Source: Phialophora verrucosa
Taxonomy: Eukaryota; Ascomycota; Eurotiomycetes; Chaetothyriales; Herpotrichiellaceae
Reading direction: 5' to 3'
NCBI GenBank assembly: GCA_002099365.1
Contig: MSED01000002.1
Coordinates: 1,054,001-1,118,000 of the forward strand
Length of the DNA: 64,000 nucleotides
In this document: positions 1 through 12,147 of the stretch, in pieces
How positions within the stretch are numbered: the first letter of the stretch is position 1
Layout: the number at the start of each line of letters is the position of its first letter
Made by a program: the position numbers and the translations under genes
Notes under the pieces: model-generated
The model's input: only the letters and a program-made list of their open reading frames with translations
Database searches by the model: none
What the model was told of the DNA's origin: nothing

Positions 1-906
1 TGTGTAGATGGATGAATGGACGGATAGACGAGCTGCTGCGCGTTGGTTACGGGAGAGGGGGGATAGAGGGACGGAGAGAGAGGGAGGGAGAGACCGGGCG
101 CACGTCAAGACTCTCGGTCATGGCCGCGACATGTCAGAGGAATTTGAAGCTGAAGCGCAGCTGATGCTGAAGCTGGAGAGCGAGTCAGAATGTGCTCTGG
201 CTGAGACTGGAAAGACAGGAAGGGCAATATCACATACTGTAAGGTAAGCTGCGGTGAGATGGGTACAACCATGCAGTGAGTGGTGAGTGAGATCCGTTGG
301 TTTCAGTCCGCGCTTGTACGGTCCGAGAAGGAGGAGAAGAAGTAGAAGTAGGAGTAGGAGTAGGAGCGGGAGAGGGAGAGGGAGAGGGAGGTTGAGGCCG
401 AGACAATCAAGGGATTGATCATGGATCTATCCGTGCATGAAGTACCCGAGTGGGTGCTCCCTGTGTAGACGACTTGTTTTCCGGCTCTGTACTCCGTACT
501 GCACTGCACGAGTACTCCTAGAGTAACCTGACGTGATTGATTCAGGAGTCAGGAATGAGGAATGTCGCGTTGTGCCTGATGGCTTGTCTGACGTGTGACG
601 CAAAACTCGTTATTGTGACTTTGACTTGTTTGTGGAACAATGACCTTCGTTCGTACACTCACTCGCATGCACAGGTATGACTTTATTAGACGGGAAAACA
701 GACAGATGGAATGAATGGAGGTGGCATGTCGGGGCTTGGCTTCACTTCAGTTCACGCGAATGCTGTGTGACGGACAGGTAGGTTTATATACAAGGTACGT
801 CCACCTCCAGCGACTGCAGTCATTCTCAATCATTGGTCTATTGATGCACATGGAGTGAATCTCTACTGACCAATTCGGCTTCCTGCTTCTTTCCTACCAC
901 TGACAT
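1..906. other. Left-edge non-coding stretch
   Basis: No convincing gene is seen. Short open frames on both strands are compositionally biased and resemble no family I know. The stretch holds a purine-rich simple repeat (about 325-391) and lies downstream of the minus-strand oxidase that ends at 907, so part of it may be that gene's 3' region. Confidence 0.5.
325..391 (+). repeat. Purine-rich simple repeat (GTAGGA / GAGAGG units)
   Basis: About 65 bases almost entirely A and G, made of degenerate AGTAGG units followed by GAGAGG units. The opposite strand reads as a Ser/Leu/Tyr-rich open frame, which is an artefact of the repeat. Confidence 0.85.
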
Positions 907-2412
907 TCACAGCTTTGCTACCACCGGCTTGCTCTGAGTAGAACTTCCCTTTCTCTTCATCTCCTCGCTTAGCAGCATTCCCTTTGGTCCGCCTCGACTC
1001 CCATCTGCGCAGGTGATAAACTCTTCTCCTCCATCCCCATCCCTTCTGATCACTTCCCTCAACTCTTCCTCACTCCTCCACCGCCATATCTCTGCCAACT
1101 CGGGCTCGACTTTCCCTTCGATGGCCGCTACGATCTTCTCGCCGATGACGGGGAAGAACTTGAAGCCGTGACCGCTGCCGCCGGTCGCAACGAAAAGCTG
1201 CTTGTACACTGGATGATATGTTATGAGGAAATCGCCCGTTGGGCTGTGTGGGAATATGTCAGCCCCGAGATCAAACCGTACAGGCAAAAGGTAATGAGTG
1301 GACGGAGAAACTTACGTGTCACAGTACCAGCATATTCTTGTACGCACGAACGGTCGTTCCGCCATGTGAGGTACAAGTTCGCGGAGTGCCCCTCGCAGGG
1401 CTTCCTCAGCCTCGAGGGGAATAGGGACGCCAACGTCCGGAACGCTGACTTCGATGTCCCCGGAAGTGGCATCTCCATCCACGATGCCGGGCCGAAGCGT
1501 CTGCTTCGGGATCTTCATTGGGTTGCGATATCCGTATCCGTGCCTTGCGACCTTCAAAAGCTTGTTCCTCGGTGGAATGATGAACATTCCGCTGCTCTGG
1601 TTGATGATGGTCGGTCTAGCCGCCATTGCGTCTTGCTCTTCTTGGGTGATGTCGAGGAAAGCCATGGTTTGGCCGGTGGCGAGACATCGACCCTGAAGAT
1701 CAATGAGCGTGGGAGTCCACGCCCCGGCCGCCAGAACCGTCAGATCGGCCTCGATTTGTTCCCCTCCGACCAAGTTCACGCCCTTGCACTCCGTCCCCGA
1801 TACGAGTAGATTTTGAACCCGGGTGTTAGGACGGATGTGCACACGATCCCCACCCTCGGCTGTGATCCTCCGCAAAGCATACGCGACACAGGCTTCAGCA
1901 TCAGCCCAGCCGGAGTTGAAGTTTGCGTAGCCGTGGTCGCCGCTCACGCCCTCATATCCCGTGGCTCTGCGGATCTCGTCCCGTCCATGTAATTCCTGGA
2001 TCTTGCTCAAGTCCATTCTCCCACGCTTGTCCTCCCTGGCGAGGCTGCGCACGTTGGACAGCGCTTCTACCAAGTACGCATCTTTATCCGCCACCGCAGT
2101 CAGCACGAAGCCTGGCTCGTGATATCGTCCTTCCCCGCCCCATGCTTCTTTCCTCCCATCGCGCCAGAGCTCCTGCGCCTGCAGAGCTAGTTGAGCATAC
2201 TGCTTGTGTGCGTAGTCTGTGCGGACAATGCGGTTCGCGTCGACCGATGAACCGGAAGGATTGGGCAAAGTGGGCGAGCCGTCGATGATAGTTACCCGGG
2301 CGCGATTGTAGGTCGGGTTGTGGATCAATGACAGAGCAGTGGAGAGGCCGAAGACGCCGGCTCCAACGATGAGTATGTGCTGTGGTGTGGGATTATTAGA
2401 CATCATAGACAC
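907..2412 (-). CDS. FAD-dependent amine/amino-acid oxidase (sarcosine oxidase / amadoriase / saccharopine oxidase family), peroxisomal
   Basis: Two exons, 2412-1316 and 1243-907, are joined over a 72-nt GTAAGT...CACAG intron and give 477 aa. The N-terminus has the Rossmann dinucleotide motif (ILIVGAGVFGLSTA, residues 13-26), followed by the SSVDANRIVRTDYA segment typical of the monomeric sarcosine oxidase family. The RICWYCDT motif at about 359-366 straddles the splice site; its first Cys (361) aligns with the cysteine that binds FAD covalently in this family. The GGSGHGFKF motif follows in exon 2. The chain ends in AKL, a peroxisomal PTS1 signal, as in fungal amadoriases. Family members oxidise secondary amines (N-methyl amino acids, fructosyl amino acids, saccharopine or pipecolate), making H2O2. 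The exact substrate cannot be read from the sequence. It is divergent from the OMS1-like gene, 353 bp away. Confidence 0.88.
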
Positions 2413-2765
2413 TGAAAAGAACAGGAGAGGGCTGCTTCAAGAGGAGGAGGAGAAACCAATTCGAATCACTTACCAGGAACGAAGACGACTGTTTCGATAC
2501 TTTCCTCGGATAGGACACGTCCTTCTCCGCAGATGAAGATTCGAGATGTAATGCCCGTCTGTGCGCCCGCCAATAGCCGATTCCGAGATCGGCTTAACGT
2601 CGGCTAAAAATGCGAGTTAGATCGTTCGCAGTTCGAGTGTGAACCATTTCACCATCTTCCCTAGAAATCGATATACTGTACAGAGACACTGTCCACACGG
2701 CTCGGAGATGATGGATACCTCATCCAAGAGTCCCTGAAATTGCTTTACGATCCCGGATCGGCAAT
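2413..2765. promoter_or_regulatory. Divergent intergenic promoter region (oxidase / OMS1-like)
   Basis: A 353-bp gap between two divergent start codons must hold both promoters and 5' leaders. I recognise no specific operator in it. Confidence 0.5.
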
Positions 2766-4196
2766 ATGGCAGAAAACGCCATGCAGTGCCTGTCACGGTC
2801 GCGGATTCCGCACCTCGCACTTTCCATCTCTGCGAAACGCGCGTCTGCGTCTCCGTCTGCTCGTTGCAAGTCAAGATCTCTGACTCAGCGGCCACTGCTG
2901 GTACTGCCACGCTCGCACCGGTCCTACGGTTCTCTATCTCCCGGTGTCGCACGGGCGTCGTTCCCCCGTAGATATGCCTCGACAGCGAGTCGAGCTGCGC
3001 CCGGCCTGCCGCCCTCCGAACAGCAATTTCAATCACAGCCCAAACCGCGCCCAACGCTCCAGCAACGCGCCTCCGCGGAAGAAGCCCTCAAGGAGATGCG
3101 CAACAGGGACGCCCGCAGGCGCATCCACATGTCCTCGACCACCTACTTGTGGGGATGCTGCCTATTTGGCTTCGCTCTCTCCACCTACACCATGTACACG
3201 TACATGTCCTATACACGCGCGCTGGCGGAATACGACAAGGTGGAACTGCCGCAGAACGCGGACGTAAGTTCGCGGTGGATGGACCTGTCGCGCAACTTCG
3301 ACGACGAGGTCGACTTGTCCGAGAGGGCCATGCTCCTGCGGCGCAAAAGGGAGAATTTGTGCCGCGAGGCGAGAGGGAATGTGTTGGAAGTGAGTGCGGG
3401 GACCGGGCGGAATATGGATTTCTACAGGCTGGACCCGGTGCTGACCAGTGGGGAAAACAAGGTCAAAAGTCTGGTGGTCAACGATCTGAGTGAGATCATG
3501 CTGTATCAGGCGAGGAAGAAGTTTGACGAGTTGCAGGACAAGATTGGGGATGAGAAGAGGAAGTTCAAAGGGCCCGTGCAGTTTGTGGTTGGTGATGCGA
3601 GTGATAAGCGGGTGATTGAGAGGCCGGAGGGTGGATTTGATACGATTGTGCAGACAATGGGGATCTGCAGTGAAACGAATCCGGTGGCCTTTTTGAAGAG
3701 GCTGGGCGAGCTGTGCAGACAGCCGGGCGAGAAAAGTACCGGGTTGGACGTGGAGGTCGTAGAGAAAGAAGCCCGGGAACGTCTCGAAGAGCTCAAGGAA
3801 GCTCGAGATTATGGTGCTCTCGAACCAGAGCAAGAGCAGGCAGACGCGCTCGCCGCTGAGGCAGGAGGAGATCTGGGAGGCAAGATTCTCCTGCTTGAAC
3901 ACGGTCGGTCGAACTTTGACTTCGTGAACCGAATCCTTGATAATGGCGCAAAGATGCACGCTGATCATTACGGATGCTGGTGGAACAAGGACATCGAGCA
4001 AGTGATAAAGGACAGTGGGCTGATCGTGGAGCGGAAGAGGAGGTATCATTTTGGAACGACCTACGAGTACGTTTTGAGGCCTGGACCGAGACGCAAGACT
4101 GAAAAGGAGAGCATCCCTGAGGTGGAAGAGTCTGCTGTCAATCTAGGTGATGGTATGAAGACTAAGGGCTGGGGGGGATGGTTCGGGAGAAGTTGA
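2766..4196 (+). CDS. OMS1: Mitochondrial inner-membrane methyltransferase, OMS1-like
   Basis: A single exon encodes 476 aa from the first in-frame ATG. The N-terminal 80 residues are rich in Arg, Ser and Ala without acidic residues, as expected of a mitochondrial presequence. One hydrophobic segment (about 125-150, YLWGCCLFGFALSTYTMYTY) is a likely membrane anchor. A class I SAM-dependent methyltransferase fold follows: motif I is VLEVSAGTGRNMDFY (about 206-220), a later acidic motif is VVGDASD, and another block is GKILLLEHGRSNFDFVNRIL. This arrangement matches the yeast OMS1 family, a multicopy suppressor of respiratory defects in oxa1 mutants. The methyl acceptor is not evident here. A long antisense frame inside the gene is a shadow of it. 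Confidence 0.88.
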   Translation: MAENAMQCLSRSRIPHLALSISAKRASASPSARCKSRSLTQRPLLVLPRSHRSYGSLSPGVARASFPRRYASTASRAAPGLPPSEQQFQSQPKPRPTLQQRASAEEALKEMRNRDARRRIHMSSTTYLWGCCLFGFALSTYTMYTYMSYTRALAEYDKVELPQNADVSSRWMDLSRNFDDEVDLSERAMLLRRKRENLCREARGNVLEVSAGTGRNMDFYRLDPVLTSGENKVKSLVVNDLSEIMLYQARKKFDELQDKIGDEKRKFKGPVQFVVGDASDKRVIERPEGGFDTIVQTMGICSETNPVAFLKRLGELCRQPGEKSTGLDVEVVEKEARERLEELKEARDYGALEPEQEQADALAAEAGGDLGGKILLLEHGRSNFDFVNRILDNGAKMHADHYGCWWNKDIEQVIKDSGLIVERKRRYHFGTTYEYVLRPGPRRKTEKESIPEVEESAVNLGDGMKTKGWGGWFGRS

Positions 4197-7100
4197 GCAC
4201 TATACAAGGGAATTGCATGAGCAGATGGACCTCTGAGACGGGCGCGGTGAACCACACCATACCAGGTAGCCACAAATTTGACGACAGATATTGTAGCATT
4301 CGGACCAAACGAGGCTGAGGGTCGAAGGGCTAGATCGATGGTGTGCTTGTCCCAAGAGGTCATTCCCCCGGATTTCAGTCGATAGCGACTTACCTCATTG
4401 GCCATAGCCTGGCACCTACCTGATGAGGCCAGCAGCGCGGCCATATTGCACAGAGAGCAGGCTCGCCAAAGTTTTCCATGCCTCCCCCGGCTCGGCGGCA
4501 ATCCGGTTGATCAAGAACAACTGCTTGTACAAGTACGGCCTGTCTCGGAGTTCGGTCGGGCGCATGAAGTAATGACCTGGCAGTTGTAAATCCGGGGTTG
4601 CGTTGACATTCGGCACTGGCACCAGAAATACGCTCGAACCCACGATATGCATTAACCCGAATGGGAAATTTTTGCTCGTATGCAATGTGTACTCGTACTG
4701 TGTAGAACACGAGCCATTCCCAGATGGAAGAAGCGCTGCGTCAGGCCATACAGCTCATTCACTAGCCAGAGGGATGTTTGCCCTCTAGCTCGGGGCACGC
4801 GATCACCTAAAGATGAGTTCATGTGGCCCCGAAATCTTCGTAATCCTGAAACGAGACGATCTGTTGAGAATAGAAATGTTGAAGACACCATGATGTAACC
4901 CTTTCAATTGCCGCGAGAATCTGACCGGTGTTCATGCGAGACACCACGCGAGCATAGCCGGAGACAGCACGTTTGTAGATCCGGATTAATGGTCCGGACG
5001 TGAGATGCTGAAACATGCTTGGGTGTCCGGAAATCCATGAAAGCTGGAGGAAGTTGGAGCTGTTGAGAGCTCGCTTCCGCACGCATCTACTCTTCCGCAA
5101 AGAGATTATTGCATCATCGTTCGGTTTCGCTGCAGGGAACGTTCATGTTGGATTGGCGGAAATGCGAACAGTGCGGGTGAAACGCATGCACACTATCCGT
5201 GGGTGCATGGAGCTATCTCGAAGCTGTGGGGTTGTGGTTGTGGTTGTTTCCATGGATACTCTGATAGCTGAGCATCAAGATACTTGTCAACATGCTACTC
5301 CGAACCATGACCTGTGAGTCTGCGCGTAGCCGACGCCCATGTTGTTGATCACTGGACCGGTCTCAACGCGCACAGCGGACGGTATCTCAGGTGAAGTCAA
5401 GCATAATCCTATGTGTTGACATGATCTTCCTTTAGCTCACCATTGATGTGGAGGCTTAAGATTCCGGATGGTTCTTTTCCAAAGGCAAAAGCTGAACGGC
5501 TGGGTGGAAGATTGCTGCTATCACGACTGACACCGCCAGCTGCAAGCAAACCAAACTTGGCCAACCTGTGGTTGAAGTCTCGCTCCAGGCCAGAGGCGAC
5601 TATTGTGTAGCGTTGCATATGTCAGATCGAAGCCCTCGCTGTCGAAGTCTCGACTCCTTGCTCCAATATTCCAAACAACGTTGTCCGGGACCATCGGCGC
5701 CAGTCTGTGTACTCGTATTCCTTCCACGTGAAGATAAGAATATCGTTCGATTGCAAGTGGGCGGCGGAGTAATGCGGATGGACCAGCCGGTAAGTGGAGG
5801 AAGCGGCCGCCGCAAAGTCTAAATTTTTTCCGTTTCTTTGTTGCTGACGTTTTAGGTCTACGTCAATGGTGTGGTTAAGTCGAGAAGAGGAGGCTATTAC
5901 GCGGGCAACGGCTCGCGGCCAACGAAGCAACTCTGCGCGTTCTGCGCTGGCGCATAGCGTCGCCGATAGGAAAGGAGTCTGTGCCGTGATCACCAGAGAT
6001 GCATCCCTCAGGTCGCGTCTCTTTGAACAACTTCCGCATCAGGAGGAAGGGCATCATCAGCGTCGCCTAGAGCAACAAGCTCGCGTGTGCAGCTCGCATA
6101 TTCTCAGCAACGCTGGAAAACCAATCGACGAACGAGGTGTGCCTCGATGTGGTGCCAGTGCATGTACGTCGAGTCGTGGTACGAGTAAGGGGTCAGATTA
6201 AGTGGCCGTCAGTGGAACTGGATTATTTTTGCCTGGAACCTCGTTTGTGGGCGGGAAAAATAAAAAAATTGTTGACGCAAATGGAGGGGCAGAGGCGCTT
6301 TGATTGGTGGCAAGCTTGTGTCATGGTCTGCCAAACCCCTGAAGCCTGCAGCAAACTTGCATCCAATGCATCCAGGCGCGTCCGGTGTGACATCTTCGTC
6401 CCGTGCGACATGGAAAACGTGCCTCACATGTTGTCGGGTGGTCGATTCCAGTCATGCCAGGATGCCTTCTTTGTGACATTCTTCCACACCACCATCCAAA
6501 TCACAAGCGCTTACTCCTGGTGCGGTACGAGTCTTGGCTTTCGTTAGCCACAGCTATTACAACTGGTGGATGTAGTCCGAGAGTCTCGGATCGATTGGTG
6601 AGGTGAGTATGTGGTGAGATAGAAGAAACGTGTCAGTCATCGTGCAGTTCGCGAGTACGAGGTTGGACAAGTATCGATACCCTGTCACCCTGTATCTCCT
6701 GAAAGAGCAGATGGGAGCAACAGAGCCGACCGGCCTCGGGCAGCGACCTAAATTTGCTCGTCGGCTCTCACACGGAATCGGTTTATTGATTTCTTGAGGT
6801 ACTCGTACTCGTAGCGAACATCACACCATATAGGTCCTAGTAGTTTGATGGCGCGAGATGCTGTGCTGAATGAAGCAGGCGCTTGCATTGGTACCTGTAC
6901 CTTTCGCAGAATCGGCGATGGTTGAATTGTTAGAATGATAGCGAGTATCTCATCCCCTTGTTGGAGGGTAACTGGCAGACGGTTCCGAAGCCAATATGGA
7001 TATGAGCGACAACCACGACGTAACAGGTGGAGGTTTGAAACGCGACGGATTGGGAGACTTTGACAAGTGACTGGCGTCAGGCAGTCGACTGTGAAAAAGT

Positions 7101-8316
7101 CTGGCAACTGCATCCGCGAAGCCACCGATCAGGCTTTAGATCGGAAAGAGGCAGGTCAAGCGTTCTGCTTTGCCTCACTCATGCTAGCCGTGGCCGAGTG
7201 GACCGGCAGTGGCTAAAAGAATGACCCAGATTCCGGTTTGGCGACTGGTCGAGCTTGCGCCCAGTGGGCTCCTCGGATCTCTTCCCAGGCACCTAAGTGC
7301 AAGGGAAGCAGGCTCGGGGACCCATCAAACCCAATTGTGCGGACAAGCGCCTCCAGGTATCGCGAGCGCCATTTTCCAGGTAGGATTTAGGACCCTTGGG
7401 TGCTGTATCCATTACGGCGCCCATGAGATTTTTTTTGTTAAGCTGCTAACCACTGTAGTCTCGTCTTGACACCTGCTCTCAGTCTTTCTTCTCAGCTTCA
7501 CTTTTGCTTCACTGTTTTTCTTGAGCTTCCTCTCTTGACCTCGAGTCTCCGATTTGGCTGCCAGTATCTAATAGCCGCGAAGTCGACCGAGGCGAAGTGT
7601 ATCCTAGAGCGTCTTGACCTGAACCACCCGCTCACACGACCCAACTCCGACCTAATAGTTCGGACCCTGAAACTCGCCTCGCATCAGGCTACCCATCACC
7701 GCATCTTTCGACCTTCTGCGCAGCCATATCAAGTCGCTATCAAGATTCCTAAACCGAAGGGAACAGATCACATTCTCTGCCTGTGATCTACCAACCGTGC
7801 CGTCTGCATTGCTTACCGCTGTTTGCCCAACACCCAGTGAACCGGTTGGCGAAAGATCTCAGGACGCAAGGAGGCGAGGACGCAGCCAGTGAAGCTGATC
7901 CCTGCTCCATCCCGAGAGTTCTCATTGCTCCACGATCCGGCACCTTGCATTGCAGCCACGCATTCCAGCTGCCGTGATCCTCCAATCGCCGCTGCGGGCT
8001 TCATGATCCCGGCTGTCTAAACACTGCCCGTCCGTCACATCTTTCGCCCTCCCTTGTCCAGCACTACGCGCACTAGTCCATCCTTCGACTGGTGTCGCCG
8101 CAGCCTGAATCATCATTCCGCCATTCAACTATTCCACCATCCCAAAAACGATATTCCCTACCTGGGGATTCTTCCAGGTTACAAACCTCCGTTCGCTTGT
8201 TGTACACAAGTATTCCCATCCACCCTCTTATCCGCTGTCGTGAACTTCTGCCGTTATACAGCATCTCGACGACGACCTTCCCTCCATTTGGGCGCGACAC
8301 ATGACAGTATTCCACC
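4197..8316. other. Gene-poor 4.1-kb intergenic stretch
   Basis: No spliced or unspliced gene could be supported on either strand. Open frames are short, overlap in several frames and match no family I know. Several copies of TACTCGTA or its complement occur here (4690, 5710, 6180 and a double copy at 6800-6813). The last 500-800 bp, which are pyrimidine-rich, are probably the promoter and leader of the winged-helix gene starting at 8317. An A-box-like string near 7190 was examined and rejected as a tRNA. Confidence 0.5.
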
Positions 8317-9656
8317 ATGCCTTACAACACACGTCGGAAATCGCTCTCCTTGCCTTCGCTGGGCATCCATCTGCCTAACGGCTCTCGCGCACACCGCCCA
8401 TCTCTCAAGACTCCCACACCAACTGCCGATCCCTCTACTTCTCCCTCACCCCCAACGAAGAAGCTAAAGCGCTCTCATGATGGCGATGAACCTCTGTCAC
8501 CGGTCTCCTCGCCACGCTCCAAAGCTGGCTCGCCATCGATCGACCATCCGATGGCAAATATAGTGTCCAGAGCCGCAGCCGGATACACACCTCCCGCATC
8601 TCCAAAGCTCGGTGCGCCAGGCCGGAAAGTTGACACGGATGGGATCAACGACGACATTGTCATCGCTGTGATTGAGCAGCTGGAAAAGACAGGGAATAGA
8701 CCACACCTCATTAGAGACCTTGCTACAATATTGGCTTCGACCAACGCTAGTATTGCCCAGTAAGTTCTCCGAAACCAAGCACCTGGAAGGCCATCGTACT
8801 AACCTGTTGTCACAGCTCTGCTAATCCAGCTGCATTGCTGTCGTCCCGCCTCAGTCTCTACCTCAAGCGACCATGGACCGCGTTGTCGCCTTGCCCACTG
8901 GCCAAGGAGCTGATACCGGTACACCCCCGGAAAGTCTTCTTCTTCCTCACCACTCAACCACGAATGCCCTTGCCCTCCTCTTCAGACGACATCCTCCCAC
9001 CACCCCTTCTATCCATCAAGGACATCACCCCTAGTGTCTCGGATCACAGCCAAGGCGATGATGAATTGGACGTTGACCGGCGAGATCGAGCTCGACTGTC
9101 TCCCAGCCCGGAAGTCGAGCTATATTCTCCCGACCTGGACCATGATGACCCTATGGAGCTCCCAACGCCTGGAGAACACTTTAGTGCCCGAAGCAGTCTG
9201 AACCCGGATGGCACCCCTGACGTTCGTCGCAAGTCCAATCGGGCACCAAGCCCACCGTTGGAGGACGACGAGAGGGGCTTCACAGAGACCGCCACTGCTG
9301 TTCGTGCTCGTGGCATGAGCCTGCACAATCCGACTATCCAAGCCTCGATAGAACTGAATGAGAAGCCATCAGGCGCCGAAGTTTCGGAAGAAACCCCAGA
9401 GCAGCGCCAAAAACGTGACCGTGAGCTCGGCTTGGCCCTCTTTGGTCAGTCTCACCAAGCTCTTCACATCCCGGAGCAGAAGGTGTTGGCAAGTAGCCCG
9501 ATGATTCATGCCAAACCCGATCATCATGTCAGCGGGGCCAAGGTAAACTTGTCCCTTGATCTCGACGACATCGAGATGGGAGTCGCCTCTTGGAGTATGA
9601 TGAGCCCTGAACAGATCGACGTCGAAGATCTCGATGAGATGTTCATGGGGTTTTAG
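8317..9656 (+). CDS. GDS1-type winged-helix domain protein
   Basis: Exons 8317-8759 and 8816-9656 are joined over a 56-nt intron (GTAAGT, TACTAAC branch, CACAG) and give 427 aa. The conserved block starts near residue 110 (DDIVIAVIEQLEKTGNRPHL) and continues across the splice site into LLSSRLSLYLKRPW and HPRKVFFFLTT. That pattern is typical of the fungal GDS1 winged-helix domain. The flanks are low-complexity and rich in Ser, Pro and acidic residues, with a basic TKKLKRS stretch that could be a nuclear signal. The C-terminus ends in an acidic DVEDLDEMFMGF tail. Family members are presumed nuclear regulators linked to nitrogen or mitochondrial function in yeast. The molecular role is not established by sequence. 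Confidence 0.8.
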
Positions 9657-10806
9657 ACGACCTTTGTGAAGGCTTTGCTGGAAATCGTGATCAACCTCCT
9701 ACCTCTCTACTCTGGAACCCCACTTCTGCCATCTCCACTGTATCGCATCTGTGCTGGTTCGCAGTTGTTTCACCTTTCGACGTTTGGGCATTTCTGGAAG
9801 CGTCGTGCTGGTGCTCTCGGGTCCTTCTTGCATTGTTAGCGGCGACATAAAAGACTTTGTTCGTTTAGAACATGTCTTTACGAGAAAGACGAGATTTGTA
9901 GCATTAGAGAAGCTTGTGGGTTGATAGAGGCGAAGGACTCGGCTGGCCAAGGTGAACTCCCGTTTCGGAGGCTCAAGAACACGTGTAATATCTCACATCG
10001 AAAAGACTTGTCTTCAACTGACGAAGAAATGTTTACCGTAGCCTTCACCGCAGTTCCTTCCAGGACTCTTGAACGAGTTAACATGCGTTCGGCTTCTGCA
10101 CTGGTAAAGAAGTCAAAGTAGATGTGAAAAAGCTGTCGGCTTGGCATGTTTGCTGGTATGGCGACTCTCTCACGTCGCTAGGCACATCGGAGGTTAAATC
10201 CTTTTGCAAGCGACGAATTGACAATCGACGGTAAGAGCGCGGTAAGAGCTGTCTGGGTCTCCCATACCTCTTGCAAAGAAAATGGGTCGTGCTTCCAATG
10301 CTCACCCTAAACTATAGACATAGTCATATGCAAGGCGATGACTGCTTACTAGCCCTTTCTGGATCGGTTTGAATTACTGCGTACACAGTTGCTGGAACGG
10401 AACTCCATGTCGGCACAGCCTTGCCAGCTCTCTTACGGCAAGAGCGAAGGGTCATGGAGCCCCCGGGGATCCATGTAGGACTATCATCACTCACGCGATC
10501 AAGCGGCGGAGGCTGGCCGACACTTAGCAGCGACCTCACTCGGAAATGCGTCCAACAGAAGCCTGATCGAGCGCGTTCGAAACCCGAAAGACCAACAACG
10601 TATGCTTGCAAGGCTCCACACAGTCAGGCTTACCGTGGTATCAGACTGGCTTAAGGTCTTAGAAATTCTTACTGGACTGAAACAAAGAGCACAACCAAAG
10701 CGCGAAAAGTACTTAAAGCCGGGGTCTGACTCCATCGGCCAGTGCGAGCAAAGGGAAACAACACTTCCTAGTCCTCGAAGAAAGTGAAGCTCAAACACCA
10801 ACCGAT
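9657..10806. other. Intergenic, nothing recognised
   Basis: 1.15 kb between two plus-strand genes. It contains only short frames without family resemblance, and I see no repeat or RNA signature. It should hold the 3' end of the winged-helix gene and the promoter of the crotonase gene. Confidence 0.45.
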
Positions 10807-11649
10807 ATGACCGCCAACCACGCCCTTCGAGTCACTAAGATCACCCCCGCGTACTGGCGCGCAACACTCTGCAACCCACCGCTGAACCTGTTTGGACCCG
10901 AACTCTATGCCGGCCTCCGTCTGTTGCTGGACGACCTCGAGAAAGACGAAGAAGTGCGCGTCGTCGTCTTCGATAGCGACGTCCCAGAATATTTCTGCGC
11001 CCACTATGACATGATGTGGCCAAAGGGAGATGCCGAGCCCTACCGTATCCCGGGCTACGCTCCAGTCCTGGGCGACTGGCCGAATTTTGTCCATCGGCTA
11101 AACAACGTGGGCGTCGTCAGCATCGCATCAATCCGTGGACGAGTCCGTGGCCACGGCAGTGAATTCGCCCTTGCCTGCGACATGCGGTTCGCTAGCCGCG
11201 AGAAAGCCATACTGAGTCAACCCGAAGTAGGGGCTGGAGTTGCGCCTGGCGGTGGGGGTTTGGAGTGGCTGCCACGCTTATGTGGTCGGTCTCGCGCTCT
11301 GGAGATCCTGCTGGGAAGCGCCGACTTTGACGGTCCCACAGCAGAGCTGTATGGCTATATCAACCGCGCGATCCCGGACGCCGAGCTGGACCAGTTCGTG
11401 GACAACTTCGCTCGTCGCATTGCTGGATTCAACAAGTTCCCTCTAGTCCACGTGAAGAGATTTGTCAATCAGAGAGTGGGGACGGCGAACATTTCTGATG
11501 TGCACGAGTCGCAGCAGCTGTTTGGCCGATGCGCCCAGACACCAGAGACTCAGCGGCGGGTCAAGAACCTTTTTGCGGCAGGATTGCAGCAGCCTGGGGA
11601 GGCAGAGCTCAATCTCGGTCACCTGCTCTCCCAAATCACGTCGGAATAA
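10807..11649 (+). CDS. Enoyl-CoA hydratase/isomerase (crotonase) family protein
   Basis: A single exon encodes 280 aa. The crotonase fold is visible: VRVVVFDSDVPEYFCAHYD supplies the first oxyanion-hole strand, IASIRGRVRGHGSEFALACDMRFAS the second, and QPEVGAGVAPGGGGLEWLPRLCGRSRALE the Glu-containing helix region. The chain length is normal for a single-domain member. No mitochondrial presequence or PTS1 is seen (it ends ITSE), so cytosolic placement is likely. The usual hydratase pair of glutamates is not clearly kept: one lies in QPEVG, while the second position reads Gly-rich. It could therefore be an isomerase, dehalogenase-like or hydrolase-like member. Neighbours give no pathway clue. 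Confidence 0.85.
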   Translation: MTANHALRVTKITPAYWRATLCNPPLNLFGPELYAGLRLLLDDLEKDEEVRVVVFDSDVPEYFCAHYDMMWPKGDAEPYRIPGYAPVLGDWPNFVHRLNNVGVVSIASIRGRVRGHGSEFALACDMRFASREKAILSQPEVGAGVAPGGGGLEWLPRLCGRSRALEILLGSADFDGPTAELYGYINRAIPDAELDQFVDNFARRIAGFNKFPLVHVKRFVNQRVGTANISDVHESQQLFGRCAQTPETQRRVKNLFAAGLQQPGEAELNLGHLLSQITSE

Positions 11650-12147
11650 TTCTAAAGTCAGCAAGCTCGGACCAGATCAACGGGACGGCATATGGTGATG
11701 CATCCGGTGAAGCAAGAGCTTGTTTATGTCTGATCCGAAAAGTGATCTTTACAATGATCTGTCCACCAGCTGTCTCGTCAAGGCATCCACTGGAAACTCA
11801 CATTCTGGTATTGTACGATGTACGTAGGACGCGCCCCTAACAATCTTTCGTAACCAATCACGCCAATATTTCCAATGATAGACTAGACCAAGTCTAGTTA
11901 GTCTTTCATCCGGCCGGTTCAGTCAGTTGTGCGTTTCATTCTCCCTCTTGAGTTGGCCTTGAACAACACCGGTGCCCTTCTCGCCTCTACATTTTCGCTG
12001 TGAGAGGGCTTCGTAGAAGAATTGCCGCTTTCGTTGGGGCTACTCAGCTACCTTCTCGCTGGCTCCACGGGCAGGATGAGTCCTTGAGTTTCGTTGCCAG
12101 AGCTTCGCTCAGTCATTGTATGCCGTTTACATAGTTGTGGTCTAAAT
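11650..12147. other. Intergenic, promoter side of the PLD-fold gene
   Basis: About 500 bp with no supported gene. An open frame extends from TTG at 12094 into the next gene, but the first ATG is at 12148. Confidence 0.45.

Noticed and set aside
1168..1809. 213-codon frame antisense to the flavoprotein oxidase
   Set aside because: Overlaps a well-supported gene and spans its splice sites on the other strand.
3162..4049. Long open frame (295 codons) antisense to the OMS1-like gene
   Set aside because: Mirror of a real coding region; composition His/Leu/Pro-rich and no family resemblance.
7180..7260. tRNA-Ser/Leu-like A box (TGGCCGAGTGG)
   Set aside because: No matching acceptor 3' strand, T-arm or B box follows within a few hundred bases, even allowing introns.
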